DNA of 64,000 nucleotides from positions 38,139,733 through 38,203,732 of the forward strand of contig JALIRH010000002.1 of the NCBI GenBank assembly GCA_023055505.1. The letters are read 5' to 3'. Below, piece by piece: positions 13,069 through 26,990 of this stretch (within the stretch, counting starts at the first letter, position 1; the number at the start of each line of letters is the position of its first letter). The translations under genes and the position numbers were made by a program. Origin of the DNA: Callipepla californica brunnescens. Lineage: Eukaryota; Chordata; Aves; Galliformes; Odontophoridae. Under the pieces are notes generated by a model, which was not told where the DNA came from, searched no databases, and was given only the letters and a program-made list of their open reading frames with translations.

Positions 13069-16000
13069 ATTATAATTACTATTAGCTGCTTTAGACTCTT
13101 CTCAACACTCTCTGCACATCCATCAGCTTCAGTAATCAACTCTGAACAATACATTTAAGTTCTCTGTGTGTTTCATTTTGTACTCCTTATTGTTCAGACA
13201 AAAAGATTAGCAAGAAATATAATGCATGATGTTGTCTGTGCTGTGTCGTAACAACTGTTTTGCTCAACCTCAGCTCCGGTTGTACAGTACTGTACTTTAG
13301 ATTTCTTCTTGTTGAGGTACTGGAGCCAGTCAACAGAGAAGAGACATAAAGTAGAAAACAAATTAGAGGCTATTTTAATCTGTCATTTGATGGCTAAAAT
13401 ACAATTCCTACAGAACTAATAGTTATTGTTTAATATCGTAGAAACATCCTTTTATTCACACCGCTCCTTGTTTATTTACAGTGAGTACCAGAGGTTTGCA
13501 TTGTGAACGTGTACTTGGGTACAAATATCAAGCTGCTTGTACACTCACACATTACTAGATTCACCACAGGAAGATGCACACCTGCAGCTGGCAAGTTCGA
13601 CAGGCACTCATTGAAATTTCTGTTAACTCTCTTAAACAGATTTCAGTAACCTGGCAGACATAATATGTATGATTTTATCTCCTTTTAATCCATCCCATTA
13701 TTATTTCAACCCATTTGTTACGGCTCCTCATTCCATCCCCAAACTGTTGTCTCCTCCCTGACTCAAACCGTGATTAGATGCATTTGTACTACTATACTTC
13801 AATTTCCCTCAATTTCTCCAGAGCTGTGAGGCTAAGTGGGATGCTACATCGAAGGAAGGATCTAATTCTGCAGATGGTGACATGACTCTACAGCAATGCA
13901 ATGTCATAGTAGAGAAGAGGGTCGTAAGGCACCCTGGGGAGATGGTATTATTCTTTTTTCAAGCCTGCATAATAAACAATGTCATACCTGTAAATGACAC
14001 CCAAGGGAGGAGAAAAAATTAGCTGAGACCCTCTCACAACTTTACCGTGCATCATCAAGTGATGCATGTAAAGAAACATGTAGGATTTTCCAAAGGTGAC
14101 TCTGTCAGATCTCTCACTTTTCCTTCCAGAATTCCATTTTCTTCCCTTTTTTGTCTTTACTCTCTGTATGCTAGATTACTTCTCTTGTTTCTAAGTTGTA
14201 AAAATACTGTGTAATCTCCCTCAGAAATTCCTTTCAGCATTTCCCATCTTCCTTGCTGACGCAATAGAAGAGATGTCAGTCTATTTTTTTTTAAGGTAGA
14301 GTTTCCTAATGATATATTTTTAAAAATACACCATTCCATAATGTAGACATTTCAAACCTGAAAGGGCAAGTAAAACAAATACGTGGGCCCTGAAAACCTC
14401 AATCACTGCTTGCATTTAGATGATTCATGATCTGTAAGATCGCAGTATTTTTCAAAGTTACATTTAATAAACATGACCTTTTCACTTCTCAGAAAAAAAG
14501 AAAAAGAAAAAAAAAAACAACCAACAAACATTAAATAATTAATTATATCTCTGGTACTAGCGTCCATAAACACTGTCGTTATTTCTACAGCATTCCAAAG
14601 CAGTAAGGAAAAAGCAATACATTCGGGTCTCATGAACTTCATTTGGTGAAAAGTGGCCTTTCTTGGATTTGCAGTGCTCTCTTGCGGTCAGATTAGGCAC
14701 CTACAATCCAACAACGTTCTACCCTAAAACCTTAGTCTTTTGGCCACTACAGCTACTCTCAAAATGCAGCAAAATGCCACAGGCATAAAAGTCTGCCAAA
14801 ACAGATGGTTCTAGAGACATACGTCCTCTCTTTCTCTCTCTGTTTTTTTGTTTGTTTTTTTTTTTCCTTAATCCCCACTGGGCAAGTTACATAATTTGTC
14901 AGTTTATAAAAAAATATTCTCCAAATACTTAACTATTAGAAGATTGTGTTAAAAAAAAGTAAATTACTCTTATGCATGAAAGAATGACTTGGTATTACCT
15001 TTTTTATTTAAACAGTATTAATTTCCATCGTGAATTTTCAACGTATCTTTACAGGTGTTTGGATATATCACCAAAGTAGACTTGAGAACTGTGGGTTCAG
15101 TGTTAAACAATAAAGGTAACCAGGGCAGAGGAAATCTCATTCGTACCATCAGTGTGTGCTCAGCCCCAATCCACCTCTGTACGTCCTCATTTCAAATGGG
15201 CACTGAGCAAAATCTGTAGACTTGCATTACGTTACATGGGAAGGTGGGATACGGTAGTGTGAGCAAGCCATTCCTTGTGGGGCTGTAAGCAGGCAGAGTT
15301 ATACTATGGTGACAGCCATGTCCTTATTTCATAGCACAGTACAGCTTGGGTCCAGCCCATGCTGAGCCTGCTACTTTCTCACTTACAGTCTTGTTCAGCT
15401 CTTTTCAATTGCCAGTTTTTCAACCAGGATATATCCCCTTTCTTCCCTTCCCTTTTGGATGCAGATCCTCCCAGCCACTTTTCTACAAAGCTCCCGACGC
15501 TGTCCTACCCCAAACTTCTCTCACCCCTTCTCAATCCTCTCATTCTTCCTGGTCCTCTTAAATATCCCTCCTCCCTGGAGATCTCTTCTGCTTTGAGTTA
15601 CACCCCCTCACCCATCTAACTCAAACTCTCATTTACCTACAGGTCCAAAGCTCAATCTGCCCACTCCTTGCAGCCATAGATAGGTTTTGGAATACAAAGA
15701 GAGGCGCTCACTGCTCAGCTTATCTTTGTCCTTTCAATTTCACATGCAGAGAAAGGTGGGAGAAAAAAAAAACTCCTATAAACTCAAATGAGCACCAACA
15801 TTAGATAAGCTGATGAGAAAATCCTTTATTTGCTCCTCTGCTTTGAGGTGGTAGATCCAGGAAGAAAATTCTTAAGAGAGGTGGTGTATGACCTGAAATC
15901 TTCACTTGCATCTTACTAAATATACATCATAAAATCTCACATCTTTGTATAACGATAGAAAGAATTCCTCAAGTCCTCACAATCTTCCAAAGTCATTGAT

Positions 16001-19000
16001 CTACAGGCATTCAAGAAAAGAAACAAAACAAAAACAAAACAATGCAAGTGGTTTTCAAACTGTCTTTTGTCTCAATAAGACTAGACTATTTCAGTTTTTA
16101 CCAGATTCAAGCTTGTCCATAATAAGTTAGAAAAATGTGAACAAGGAAGAAAGGAATGAAGAAAACCTTGAATCAGGTTGCAGAAAAAACTGAACTGAAA
16201 AGTATAAATCATTTAGCATCTCCCACTGATTTGGGCATTTTGCTTTACACAAAATATCCAATTTTATTTCACTGTTTTTATTAGTAGTGCAAAAAGAATT
16301 GCTAAGGGAAAGATAATACACAGCATATTAAGTGTAATATTTAGGCCTGTTTCATGTAAAAGTTGCAGAGATAAGTTTTTAGGGAAACAATCCTCTTTTC
16401 TCCTCCTGATGCTCTTCTCTTCTCACTAAATTTAAATTGCCCTTCAAATACTTAGGAGCTTATAAATAACCTTGACATTCTTCCTCTCTGTTACTAATTG
16501 AAAGTAATTGTAGCATCACTGTTGCGAGAATCAGCCTTGAAAAATAAAGAAACAGAAAACTAACCTGCAGGAAATTCTTGTTTTTACAGACAATAGTTAA
16601 ATTACTAAGTGTGGATGAGACTTAAAATTCTTCCTTGAAATTACTATCTCTTTGAAGTACAAAACTTGCTTTTAAAGAGCAGATATATTTATTTCAAAGA
16701 CACTGTAATCTTCTATAAGCTTGCATAAGCTAAGAAGATGTTTCCAAGTCTTAAGTGAAGAGCATAAAAATATTTTCCTAAATGATTTTCTAGCTAGTGT
16801 GTTAAAGCATCTTTAAAAATACTTTCTAATAGATTGAAGACTAAATATAGTTATATTTACTATTTTGCTTTAGATGTCTTTGAAAATGATGAAATTCAAA
16901 GACTTAATCCTTATCTGTGTATATGGAACAGTGCATATAAACAACAGCAAGAGGATGAGTGAAGCTCTTAAACTTTTTTATTTTTTTTTCTTCTTAATCT
17001 TCTTGAATTATTCTTCCTTCTGGAAAGGAGTAATTCCTTTTTATCCCCCCAAAAAACAAGACTTATGAAATTATATTTTACGTATATATAGTGTATATGT
17101 TTTTGTACATGTTCTGTAACTTCTGCTTATATTATATACAATTTGAGTTGACAGAACAAGTCCCATTGTATTGATTTACTAAAGCCTAAAAAAAAGATGA
17201 CATCCAGTTGGAGTAGGATGGCTTTCTCAGTATCTTCACTGAGAGAATGAAGTCTGATCTCAGCTCTTATAAAATATCCAGTAAACCATTGCCAAGAGCG
17301 ATGTTATGAAATTTCCAGCCATGGAAATCTTGTAGTCCGAACTCACTGCTTATTTGACACCAGCAGATCAAACAGAAAGCAAGACTATAGAAAACCAGCC
17401 TTCACCATTTCTGCTTTCCATGGTGCTGCTTGTTATTACATGAAGGCATTGGAGTGATAAAATACTGAAGACACCAAAATATTTTTGTTAGCTTATATTT
17501 TATCTTACTTTGACATTGTTTAAGTTTTAATTCCGTTTTAAATTACACCTAAATTAAAATGATGTGTTTGTGTTATTCTACCATCTCCAAACAGAAAAAG
17601 TACTGACAAAGAAAAAATACATGTGGTTGGTTGATATAGAAGTCCTGTGGGTTGCTAAATCCACATGGGTTTAGTCTTCATACATGAACTTTAGGATGAA
17701 AAATCCTTTTCAATTGTCAAATTCACTTAAATTTATTTTGGCATATACTTGTCACTATGTACATTTAATTTACATGCTTGCTTCTGTCATATCTGAAATA
17801 ATTCGTACACTAATATTTTGGAAGAGAGCAATGAATTAAATCACTGTAAGATCAACTTTTAAGAGTAACACTAAATATATATACATTTTTTTTTACTGTT
17901 TAAGGATATCAGAATTCTAGTACTACACTGGTTAAGTCACAGGAAAAAAAAGTATACTGCTGACACTTAAACATAGTTTTTAAGTACAGTGGTGCGTAGT
18001 ATTGCATTTAGCGTGGGCCAGAAGTTTCGTATCACGCAGTACAACTGCTATGAGCTTTAATACAGTGAATCATGTTTTTGTCAATATGTTAAGTGTTCAA
18101 CTTACAAGTTTGTATCCAATTTTTAAAAAAGGAAATAACATTTATTCATACTTTGTAATTCCACTTAGTTCTATTCTTTGGTGTTCTACTGGTTCATTGT
18201 TAAAATAAAAACTGCTAGGATGGCTTTCAAATAGCATTTTTTGACAGGCAGGAGCACCTCAACGCTGGTAAAAATATGGAATGGCTGTAAGTATCATTAG
18301 CATTAAAAATGCAAAATTTTCAGAAATACTGCAATTCAAACTTTTTTGTTGTTGTTTGATTGATTGATACAATATTGTTTGTTTTTCTGTTGTTTTGTAT
18401 TTTGTAAGGATTTTTTTGAAAGGCAAGGCAGCTGGAAGGAAAGACATTAAACTACAGCGTAAGAAATCCTGAAGATACAATGCACAGGGCTTACGCTGAA
18501 ACAGTCTTCTGAATTAACTAAGTTCGCCAGAGTACAGCTTCAATGCCACTATGCACAACCTAAAGATTGGTCCCTGCCTTCATTGAAAAGGTTCTGTAAA
18601 ATTTCACAAAATTGATAATTGCATATTCTACCAACCATAGAGAAAAATTTGCAGGCTCCAGTTTTGCTGTGGCCGCAACTCATCCCTTGAATCCAGGCTG
18701 ACTGGTTATTTGATGACGCTGATTTTGGAGCCCCTGGCAGCTAGCGTGAGTGGGAACAAACTTGTCAACATTACCAATGAAATTAGAGTCTTAAAAATAA
18801 ACCATGCGTATGTTTAAAACACACAAGAACCCTTCTCATGAGTCCTACAACTGCCCTTCATAAAAAAAAAACAAACAATTATCAGTCTTAAAACTGCAGT
18901 ATTTGAGAATTACATTGCATTTCTTCAATCTTATCCACAGTCACACTGATAGATCTCACAAAATGTTGTCGGAAAACACAGATTTCAGTGTGAGGTGATT

Positions 19001-19681
19001 GAAATTTAGAATAAACATTTAAAAGAGTATAAAACTGCGGTTAAGAAAAGGTATTGATCTTAAAATTTTTGTTTCTGACAACTTAAAAGTATGAAACATT
19101 AGTATACTTAAGTACATTATGCAATATATTTTTTTCAACATTTGGGACACTGCTGCAGCAATAATATAAAACGATGCACACTTCTATTTTATACCTGCTG
19201 ATTTCTTTGTAGGCAGGATATATATCTGGTTTTATTTGAATCAAAGCAGAAAGTCTGACAGAGACAGAGAGTAAACATAAGTTTTAGTAATCTCTCTTCA
19301 TTGTAAACTATGGCACATAGTAAACTTTATGAGTGAATTTCACAGATGATGGATTTTAATCATGAGAACGCTGTTAAGTAGCTTAGAAAGCTTTATTTCT
19401 TCATCATTCTTTTACCACTTTTATAGCAAGATATTTGTCTGCATTTTATATCTACATATGGGCTGGTCAATGTGATTGGTATGCCTCTTTGGTATGCCTC
19501 AGTGCTGTTTAGAATGTAAGGAATTGATCTAGCTTTCTCCAGAAAGCAAAAGTAGGAAGTATTCAAGGTGGTCTCCTTGGAAATGCACATACATTTTGGA
19601 ACTTTTTGATGTTTTGCTCTAATATTAAAGGATTCCAAACTGAAAGTTACTTTTCTACAGCAAACGTATGGAAAATATGGC

Positions 19682-19705
19682 AAAAAAAAAAAAAAAAAAA
19701 AAAAA
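19682..19705 (+). repeat. Poly(A) tract, 24 nt
   Basis: Uninterrupted run of 24 A with no gene-like sequence upstream; not a processed-pseudogene tail as far as can be seen. Confidence 0.95.
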
Positions 19706-22700
19706 GCATAATTTTTATGTATTTATTGTAATGGATACAGTATTTTATGAGTCACAAATCTCTTCAGGAATATATACTGTGTTAGAACTTCAGCAATTTT
19801 CCAGGGTTTAGGAGAAAGTCATTGGTTATCAGATTCACAAGTAATATTCTGGGAAATATATTCATCTCTCACTTTCATAACATTAAATGTAAGTTAGTCT
19901 TGTCAATCCTGTGTCTTGACAGGAAAAAAAATCTGCCATAAAGCATACTCTGTTTCATGTTTTCTTTTGCTAATGAGATTAGGTCCTTAACTGTGGTAAT
20001 GAAGACTATAGATCTGCTTAATTTCTTTACATTTGTTCATCTCTCCGATTCTAAAGCGACTAGTCAGAATGTCACTTTTCTCAACATCTCCTTTACTGCA
20101 AGGTTCTTTATATATTTTCCTCCAGAAGTGTACGTCTGAATATTTTTTTACATTATGATCGGAATTATTCACTTTAGTACCGTAAGAAATCAGTTTATTC
20201 ATATTTCTTCGCCTAGCCCTTGGTCTTCATTTGCACTTTCTCACTGATCCCTTTCACATCCATCTACATTGCTCCATTTTCAATCACTGTCTTATTATAC
20301 CAGTCTGTCCTCTTTACATTTTTGTCTATATTTTTCATTTGACATAAATCTATTTCATGCCCCCCATCTCCTAGAATTCAATTTTCCTTTAATTTCATTT
20401 GCATTCCATCCAGCATGATTTTACACACCCCATTCAGTTGAATTGTCTGTTTCACCTAATCTTTTCCGGAGTCCATTTTCATTTCCTTTCATATTCTCTT
20501 TTTTTTTCAGCTTCATTTTTGTGGAGAGAAGGAAGCAAAAATTATTTTTATACACAAGGTTATTTTAACTGTTTCAAAAAGACTTTTTGCCATTTAACTA
20601 ATCTTTACCATGGATTTCAAGCCTAAAGATCAAGACTTCTGAGTAAATTTCAAACCCAATGAGAATCTACAGTTTAATTTGCTGGATTTAGCAACAGTTT
20701 TAGTAGCAGATCTTAGGATGGTAAATATCATACAAATTAGTGACAGCAGGTCAGTCATTTTTAATAGAACAGAATAAGATAGTATATGTATATATCCTCT
20801 AGCACACAAAGCTTGGTGCAAAGCCATTTCCTCTCAGAAATTCTGTAATTTCTTCAGTAAGAAAGACCAGCCTATAAGAAAAAAGGTTAAGCAGAGGGAT
20901 TTCTGCTGATTTACAGATGCAGCATTCTTCCCCTTGATTTTGTTTTTCTTTCTTCATCTCCATCTTGTCTGTGCATATCAGTGCAAAGCTGTGGATGTTA
21001 CACCCCAATTTCGATAAAGTCTTCTTCTTTTAATCATTAATGCCTACATAAAATACTAAAGGAATGATTTTTGAGATGTCCAAAGATCCTTTTCTTTTGG
21101 CATAGAGATGTTATTCTTCCTCAGTACTGTATAGTGCGACACATCTATTTTATGTCAATTCAGATGAATGTTTTCGAGACTGAGTAATAGATGAGGAATG
21201 AGAAAACATCTAGCACAAATATTTCTAAGGCAAACTTGAAAAATAACTGAGGCAAAGACAATTCAAGGAAGAATTATGTAATTAACAATCTAACTGTAAA
21301 GGGAGTAAAAGACAGTGCTTCTACCATCTTGTCTCCCTGCACACTCTCCACATACACTCTTCATAGCTTAAGACTGTCTGTGTTATCAATATTCCTCCCA
21401 GTGTGTCTATGTTAAAGATTATGAGTGACAGAAGTAGTGCTCTTTGGCAGGGCCAGATGTGGGCGGACATACTTTCATATTCTTTTTTTGTTCATGTTGA
21501 TTGAAGGGTTTTTTGGCTTTTGAAGTTTTGATTATGCTTCTTGATGGGTTCTGTAGACCTTCAGGCAACCTTAAAGGAGCTCTGCAAAGCAACTGCAAAT
21601 TGATTTCAGTGATAGGTACAATTTGGCTCAATACTGTGTATCTTGACTACAAAACAGTGTTTACTGAACAAGTCTCCATATTCTTTTGCTCTGTACTTGT
21701 TTTATGTTTCCAGAAAAGGGAGATTTAAGAAATTTTGAGCATAGTGACTTCTTTATTCCTGCCTTTCTATGCTTCTGTGACATTAGACAGAGAAGTTAAA
21801 ATTCTGTGAAAAGTAGATTGGTTTTAAAGGCATAGTATGATCCCACTAAAAGCATTTTACCTAAGACTATTTCAATCCATGCTGAAACTGCCAATATCTG
21901 ATTATTTAGCAAAGTACTGGTCCCAGCACTGTTATTTGCATTTAGAAAGGACTTAAGAACCATAAATTTGCATGTGACCTTGTGAGTACTGATTTATATG
22001 GCTTGCCCAAGTTGCACCATTTCTCAAAACCATACAATCTTTCATGGAAAGGGGAATGACAGACCATTTTCTGTCTTTCACTGTAGTGATTCTGTCTTTG
22101 CAAATGCATTAATAATCCTAGAACTTATTTTCATTTGTATTCAGCTAACAAATGTAACTAAATCAGTGTAATCAAAGTCCTGTTTCCCAACAGAACTACT
22201 TATGAGCTGTAAGAGAAGTGATAACCCAACAGAAAAGTTGAACTTAACTCGTTAGGTATTTCCTGGACTGTGCTAAGAGTGGATTCACTAAAAGACTCAT
22301 TTATTTTCAAAAACAACATCAGTCAAACAGACAAATTTTCCTTCCTTTTAAATATAACATCAAATAGAGTTTATCACTGTGTCAAACAAAACTGCAGTAA
22401 TAGAAGCAAACTGATAAACAAAATGTTCTATCTAATTCAGGTGTGCAAAGATAAAGATCTAAACTGCAGATTACAAAAAGTGATTACTTGTCACCTGTCT
22501 CTCACCAGGAAAATTGCTTTGATTACACTCTTATAATAGGTTATCCTATTCATTAAACTTGGCAATTTTTCTACAGGCTTACTTCAGGTTTCAAAAAGAT
22601 TCAAGAAGTAAAACAATCCTCATGCATTATGAGACACTGAATTTAAATAAGTAAAGACTATAAATAAGTAAATCCTGGTTGTTTTTCTCTAATAGGCACT

Positions 22701-24098
22701 TATCTGAGAATAAATGTGTTTTCTCTTGATTTCTGAGTGTCTTATTGAACTTTTCATGTAGAAGAAGCTGTGGTATTTCTTCAGCTATGCAGAACAGTGC
22801 CAACCTCTTCCACACCTTGAGATCAGGACCTTTTTTTTGAAAAGAGAGTGCAACACCAGAATTACAGTATATATTCCAGATACTATAGGAACATAGAAAT
22901 AAAAGTTTGTGCTATTATAATTAATCATGCCAGCCCAAGGTCTCAATCCTTATTATAGTTAGTGGCTGGGAAATAGTAAAGCTAGGAAGATGCAATAGTG
23001 TACGGAGCCACACAATCACCTCCAGGGATTTCATGTATGATAATAATACAGTTCAACTACAAATTTTCCTTTCTGTCTTGAAATTCTTCTTCAAATGATC
23101 TGATGAGCAGGGACAGCTTTTTCCTCTGGTGAGTGCTCTAGTTTGCTTTCAATCCAGTAGATGTCAGGAACAGGCTATACGACTTACAAAATTGTCCTAA
23201 CAGCTGTTTTCACAGAAAGAGAGAACAAAACTTGTTCAGTTGTGGGGAGTAGAAGGATAAAACATCTGATAAGAAAATTCTGCAAGGAAAACAGAAGCTT
23301 CTTTGCTCAGTTGCTACTTCCTCCACTCACACACAGAGAAATGCATTTTTAGAGAGGGAAGGTGTGATCAATGCTGCAAGTGGTAATGAGACTGAGTGAC
23401 AATATTTTAGCTGAATCACACCTATAAACATTCAGCCTACACATTAATCACAGAGTGACATCAAGGATTCGCTTCAAAATTGGATCTGACTGACTAGTGC
23501 ACTTAATTTACCTACTGCACCTAACAGCTGTTCAGCTTCTGTTGAATTTGAAAGCAAATGTAATTAGTGCATGTTCACTGCTGTTTTCTCATTACACTGC
23601 CAGCCCTTATTGTTGGAACAGTTAATTACTGCAGGAGACAATGCACTGACTTACCTGATACACTACATGATTATTTATCATTGATTCATTTTTTCTTCTT
23701 CACTAGTAATTCTGTTAACATCCCTGACAATTCTTATCAGTGAATCCCCTTGATCTTTTGCATTATCATGTCTTCTTTAATGCCTCTCAAATTCTCCAGA
23801 TAGCTTACTTCTCTAGATTTTAACAAGACATGAGTTGACAGAGTATGTAACTGGAGAAATAACTTGATTAAGTCATTCCATGGCAGAACACAGCAAAATG
23901 TGTTACCCAGACACTGCTCACCTTACCAGCCTTCATACTTGCTACTTTCCTCTTTCTCACAGAGCAAGGATCTGCTAATGGAATTTCCTTCCTCCAGCAA
24001 AGGACAAAAATTAATGCTGACAGAATGAAAGGTCATTCCATAATCAATCTTGTTCTCAATGGATGTGTTCCAATCCTACACACAGATGTTGTGGGGTA

Positions 24099-24127
24099 TT
24101 TTTTTGTTTGTTTGTTTGTTTGTTTTT
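24099..24127 (+). repeat. (TTTG)n simple repeat
   Basis: About five TTTG units flanked by T-runs. Confidence 0.9.
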
Positions 24128-26524
24128 CAATATTTTGAGTGTGTTTTTTAGGTCACCTGTGTCTCAGAACTCCATCTTTAAAATGGAGGTAACTTACTTC
24201 TCAGCCTTTCCACCAGATTCTGTGTGCTCATCTCAGATACAGTCTCTGTCCTCAGAAAGCAGCTTTATCTGGATGAAATGTAAGGATTTTAGATTTTATC
24301 AGTAACTCCCAGGCTGGTGAAGGACAAACTGCACAACTCATCTGCCAATCCTGGATATTTCTGCAGTGCATGTACAGATCAGCTGTACCGTGCTGGCACA
24401 AGAATGCACCATACTTCTCAGAAATGACAGATTTAGTCATACACTGCACATTATTGTACATTGTTGACAGGCATCTACAAAACAACCCTAAGCTGTCCTG
24501 CTGCCTTCTCCTCTCATTACATTTCAGAAATACCTTACTCTGGTAAAAGAAGGCCATCTAAGTACTTAAGGCCAATTTTAGTAATTAACACAATGTTGCA
24601 CATTCACCCAACATCTTCTTCATGCATGAAAACTTGCAACAAATCTTAGAAGAAAGATAATGAAAGTAACCAAGAAAATGTATTAAAAAAATATGAACAT
24701 TCAGGACAGAGAAGGAATGGAGAATTCTTGACAAAGATGTATGAATAAAAAGTATTTAGAGGAAAAAAAAACAAAAACCAAACACAAAGCAACTGTGATT
24801 CTCATGGAGAATATAAAGTAATTGAATGAGTTCTCCTAAAGCAATTAAGAAAGTAAATAGCCCTATCAGCTACCTCAGCACTATACTGGCATTTCAAGCT
24901 CAGTAAAGAAGAACTGAAAGACTTCCTCTGCCACCTGAAAGAGACTTCACATTTTGAAAAGATTTTTCATATTCTGAGGCTGATACTTGACATTTACTTG
25001 GCTCTCTCATTTTTCCTTCTCACAAATACATTTGCCTCCTTTCTTCTGTCCCCACTACATGAAGTTTTATTGTCATTATACATTCATTTTTGAACACCTC
25101 CGCTCATTCCATAAGGAAAAAATGATCAAATAAGAAAAATCAGCACACAGAATGTAGGTGACTTGGCAGTCACTGCTGACAGGGACACAGACAAATTTAA
25201 ACTTCAGGCAACGTTACCTTTTGCTTCCCACAGGACCAGCCTCCGCAGCCTGTTCATGTCACTGAAAAATCCTGAGCATCACATCAGAACTCTATGCAAC
25301 AGAACGAACAGGAAAAAAAACAAGGAGTTAGACCATTTCAAAATAGATAATTGCTTGAAATGAGTAGTTTTGAGCAGCTTATAGTCAGTGCTACTACCCC
25401 CACCTCCACAAGACAAACACGTCAGGAGCTAACAGGCAGTACAACATAGGTAACACAAAAGATGAAGCAAACTGTTTTAAAGAGGAGTGTAGATGGGGCA
25501 CTTGGGAAAAGAATTACTGTGTTTTAGTATTACTATTCAGTATATCTGAAAATGTTTCCTTTTACAAAGAATCAGACTAATTTCAGGAATATGAACCATC
25601 CCTGAAATATTGAATAAAACAAGAGTCAAGGTGCAGGCTTACAGCTGTGTACACCTCTCCATTTCTAGCATGTTCCTAAGCACATTCCAGCCTCTAGGTA
25701 TCAGCATCCTCCCAGCTAAGGCTTAGTCCTGATTTAACACTTTTCATGACTGTTTCTAATAGGCAACTTCTGTAGCCACACTATCTTGGGGAAAAAACTT
25801 CAGTTTATGCATTCAGAAATGAGTCAGATGCAATGAGGAACCTCAAGACACTGTCTTTTTCACATAATAACATATATGTGAATATTTGTACACTTTATGG
25901 GAATGTAGTCTTCTCAAGGTTCTAATAAAGTTAATTATTCCTAAATGGCAGTGGCAGCAATAAGTCCAGGAGAGACCTCTCTCTCTTTCAGCAGTGAAGC
26001 CAGTAGATGTAATTAACTAAAAAACTAAAGCAGTAAAAAAAAAAAGAACTAGTGCATCAATTAATTCACAATGACTTCATACCACCTTCCAGAGAATAAT
26101 TACTGAGGGAAACACTGATCCTTTTAGAAGGATTCTAGAGAAGAAGAACCAGAAAAGCATATAAGTAATGACAGCTGCTGTTGCAAAGAAAATATCAAAG
26201 ATCATAGAAAGTTAGAGAATGTCTCAGCTGAAACCAGGATAACAGTTTAGCAAAAGGCGAGTTTAACCAAATGTCAGCCACTTGTAATTAGACTTTGGGA
26301 TCAGTGACAGACCATGATCTAGCCAAGGCCAGAGACAGCTGTAGATGACTCCCACCAATACCAAGAGGCAGCACTGCAAATGAGTGAAGAAGTGTGGCTC
26401 AGTGCTGACAGTACATCAACGGACAGACATGGGCTGTTAACTCTGGGGGAAAACAAAACTGCTACCATTTGTAATGTACTGTAGTTGAGGCAAAGGCCAT
26501 AACATTACCAGAGAACGTTATGAA

Positions 26525-26990
26525 AGCAATCTTGAATACTGTGCTGCTTTGGGTACCACAATGTAAGTACAAAAGAAGGCACTCAAAGGAGGACTAGAAA
26601 GGTAGTACAGTGCCTGGAGAGCAAGATGTAGGAAGAGCATCTCAGGTATCTGGGTTTGCTCAGCACAGAGGAGAGGAGCAGAGGGGATGCTCATGGTGGC
26701 AGCAACTTCTCACAGGGAGCAGAGGCACAGCGCTGAGCTCTGCTCTCTGTGACAGCGACAGGGCCCGAGGGAACGGCATGGAGCTGTGTCAGAGGAGGAG
26801 CAGCTGGGGGTTAGGGACAGGGTCTGCACCCAGGGCAATGGGCACTGAACAGGCTGCATAGGGCAGTGAGTGCAACCCCAAGCTGTCAGAGTTCAAGGAG
26901 TGTTTGGAAAACACTGTTAGTTTGCCCTGTGTGGAGCCGACGGTTGGACTCAATGACTGACTCCCTTCTACTTGGGATATTCCACCATTC
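26525..26990 (+). mobile_element. CR1 LINE 3' fragment
   Basis: Contains the CR1 ORF2 tail and 3' UTR: GTACCACAATGTAAG near 26560, CTCTGTGACAGCGACAGGGC near 26745, GGCATGGAGCTGTGTCAG near 26775, GAGTTCAAGGAGTGTTTGG near 26890 and GTGTGGAGCCGACGGTTGGAC near 26930. It ends near the GGGATATTCC motif that precedes CR1 3' ends. The middle is well conserved with CR1 copies seen in chicken; open frames here are remnants, not genes. Confidence 0.85.

Larger units (their letters stand above)
8456..26524. other. 18-kb gene-free stretch upstream of SNAI2
   Basis: No exon, RNA gene or clear mobile element was recognised. Notable points: a hairpin at 13031, a pyrimidine-rich tract at about 15425-15615, a G-poor C/T-rich segment at about 20215-20510, a near-tandem TTGGTATGCCTC duplication around 19475-19500, the A tract at 19682 and a cluster of homeobox, E-box and Sox-like motifs at 23520-23635. 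Longest unexplained open frame: minus strand 12410-12790, no recognisable domain. Confidence 0.65.
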
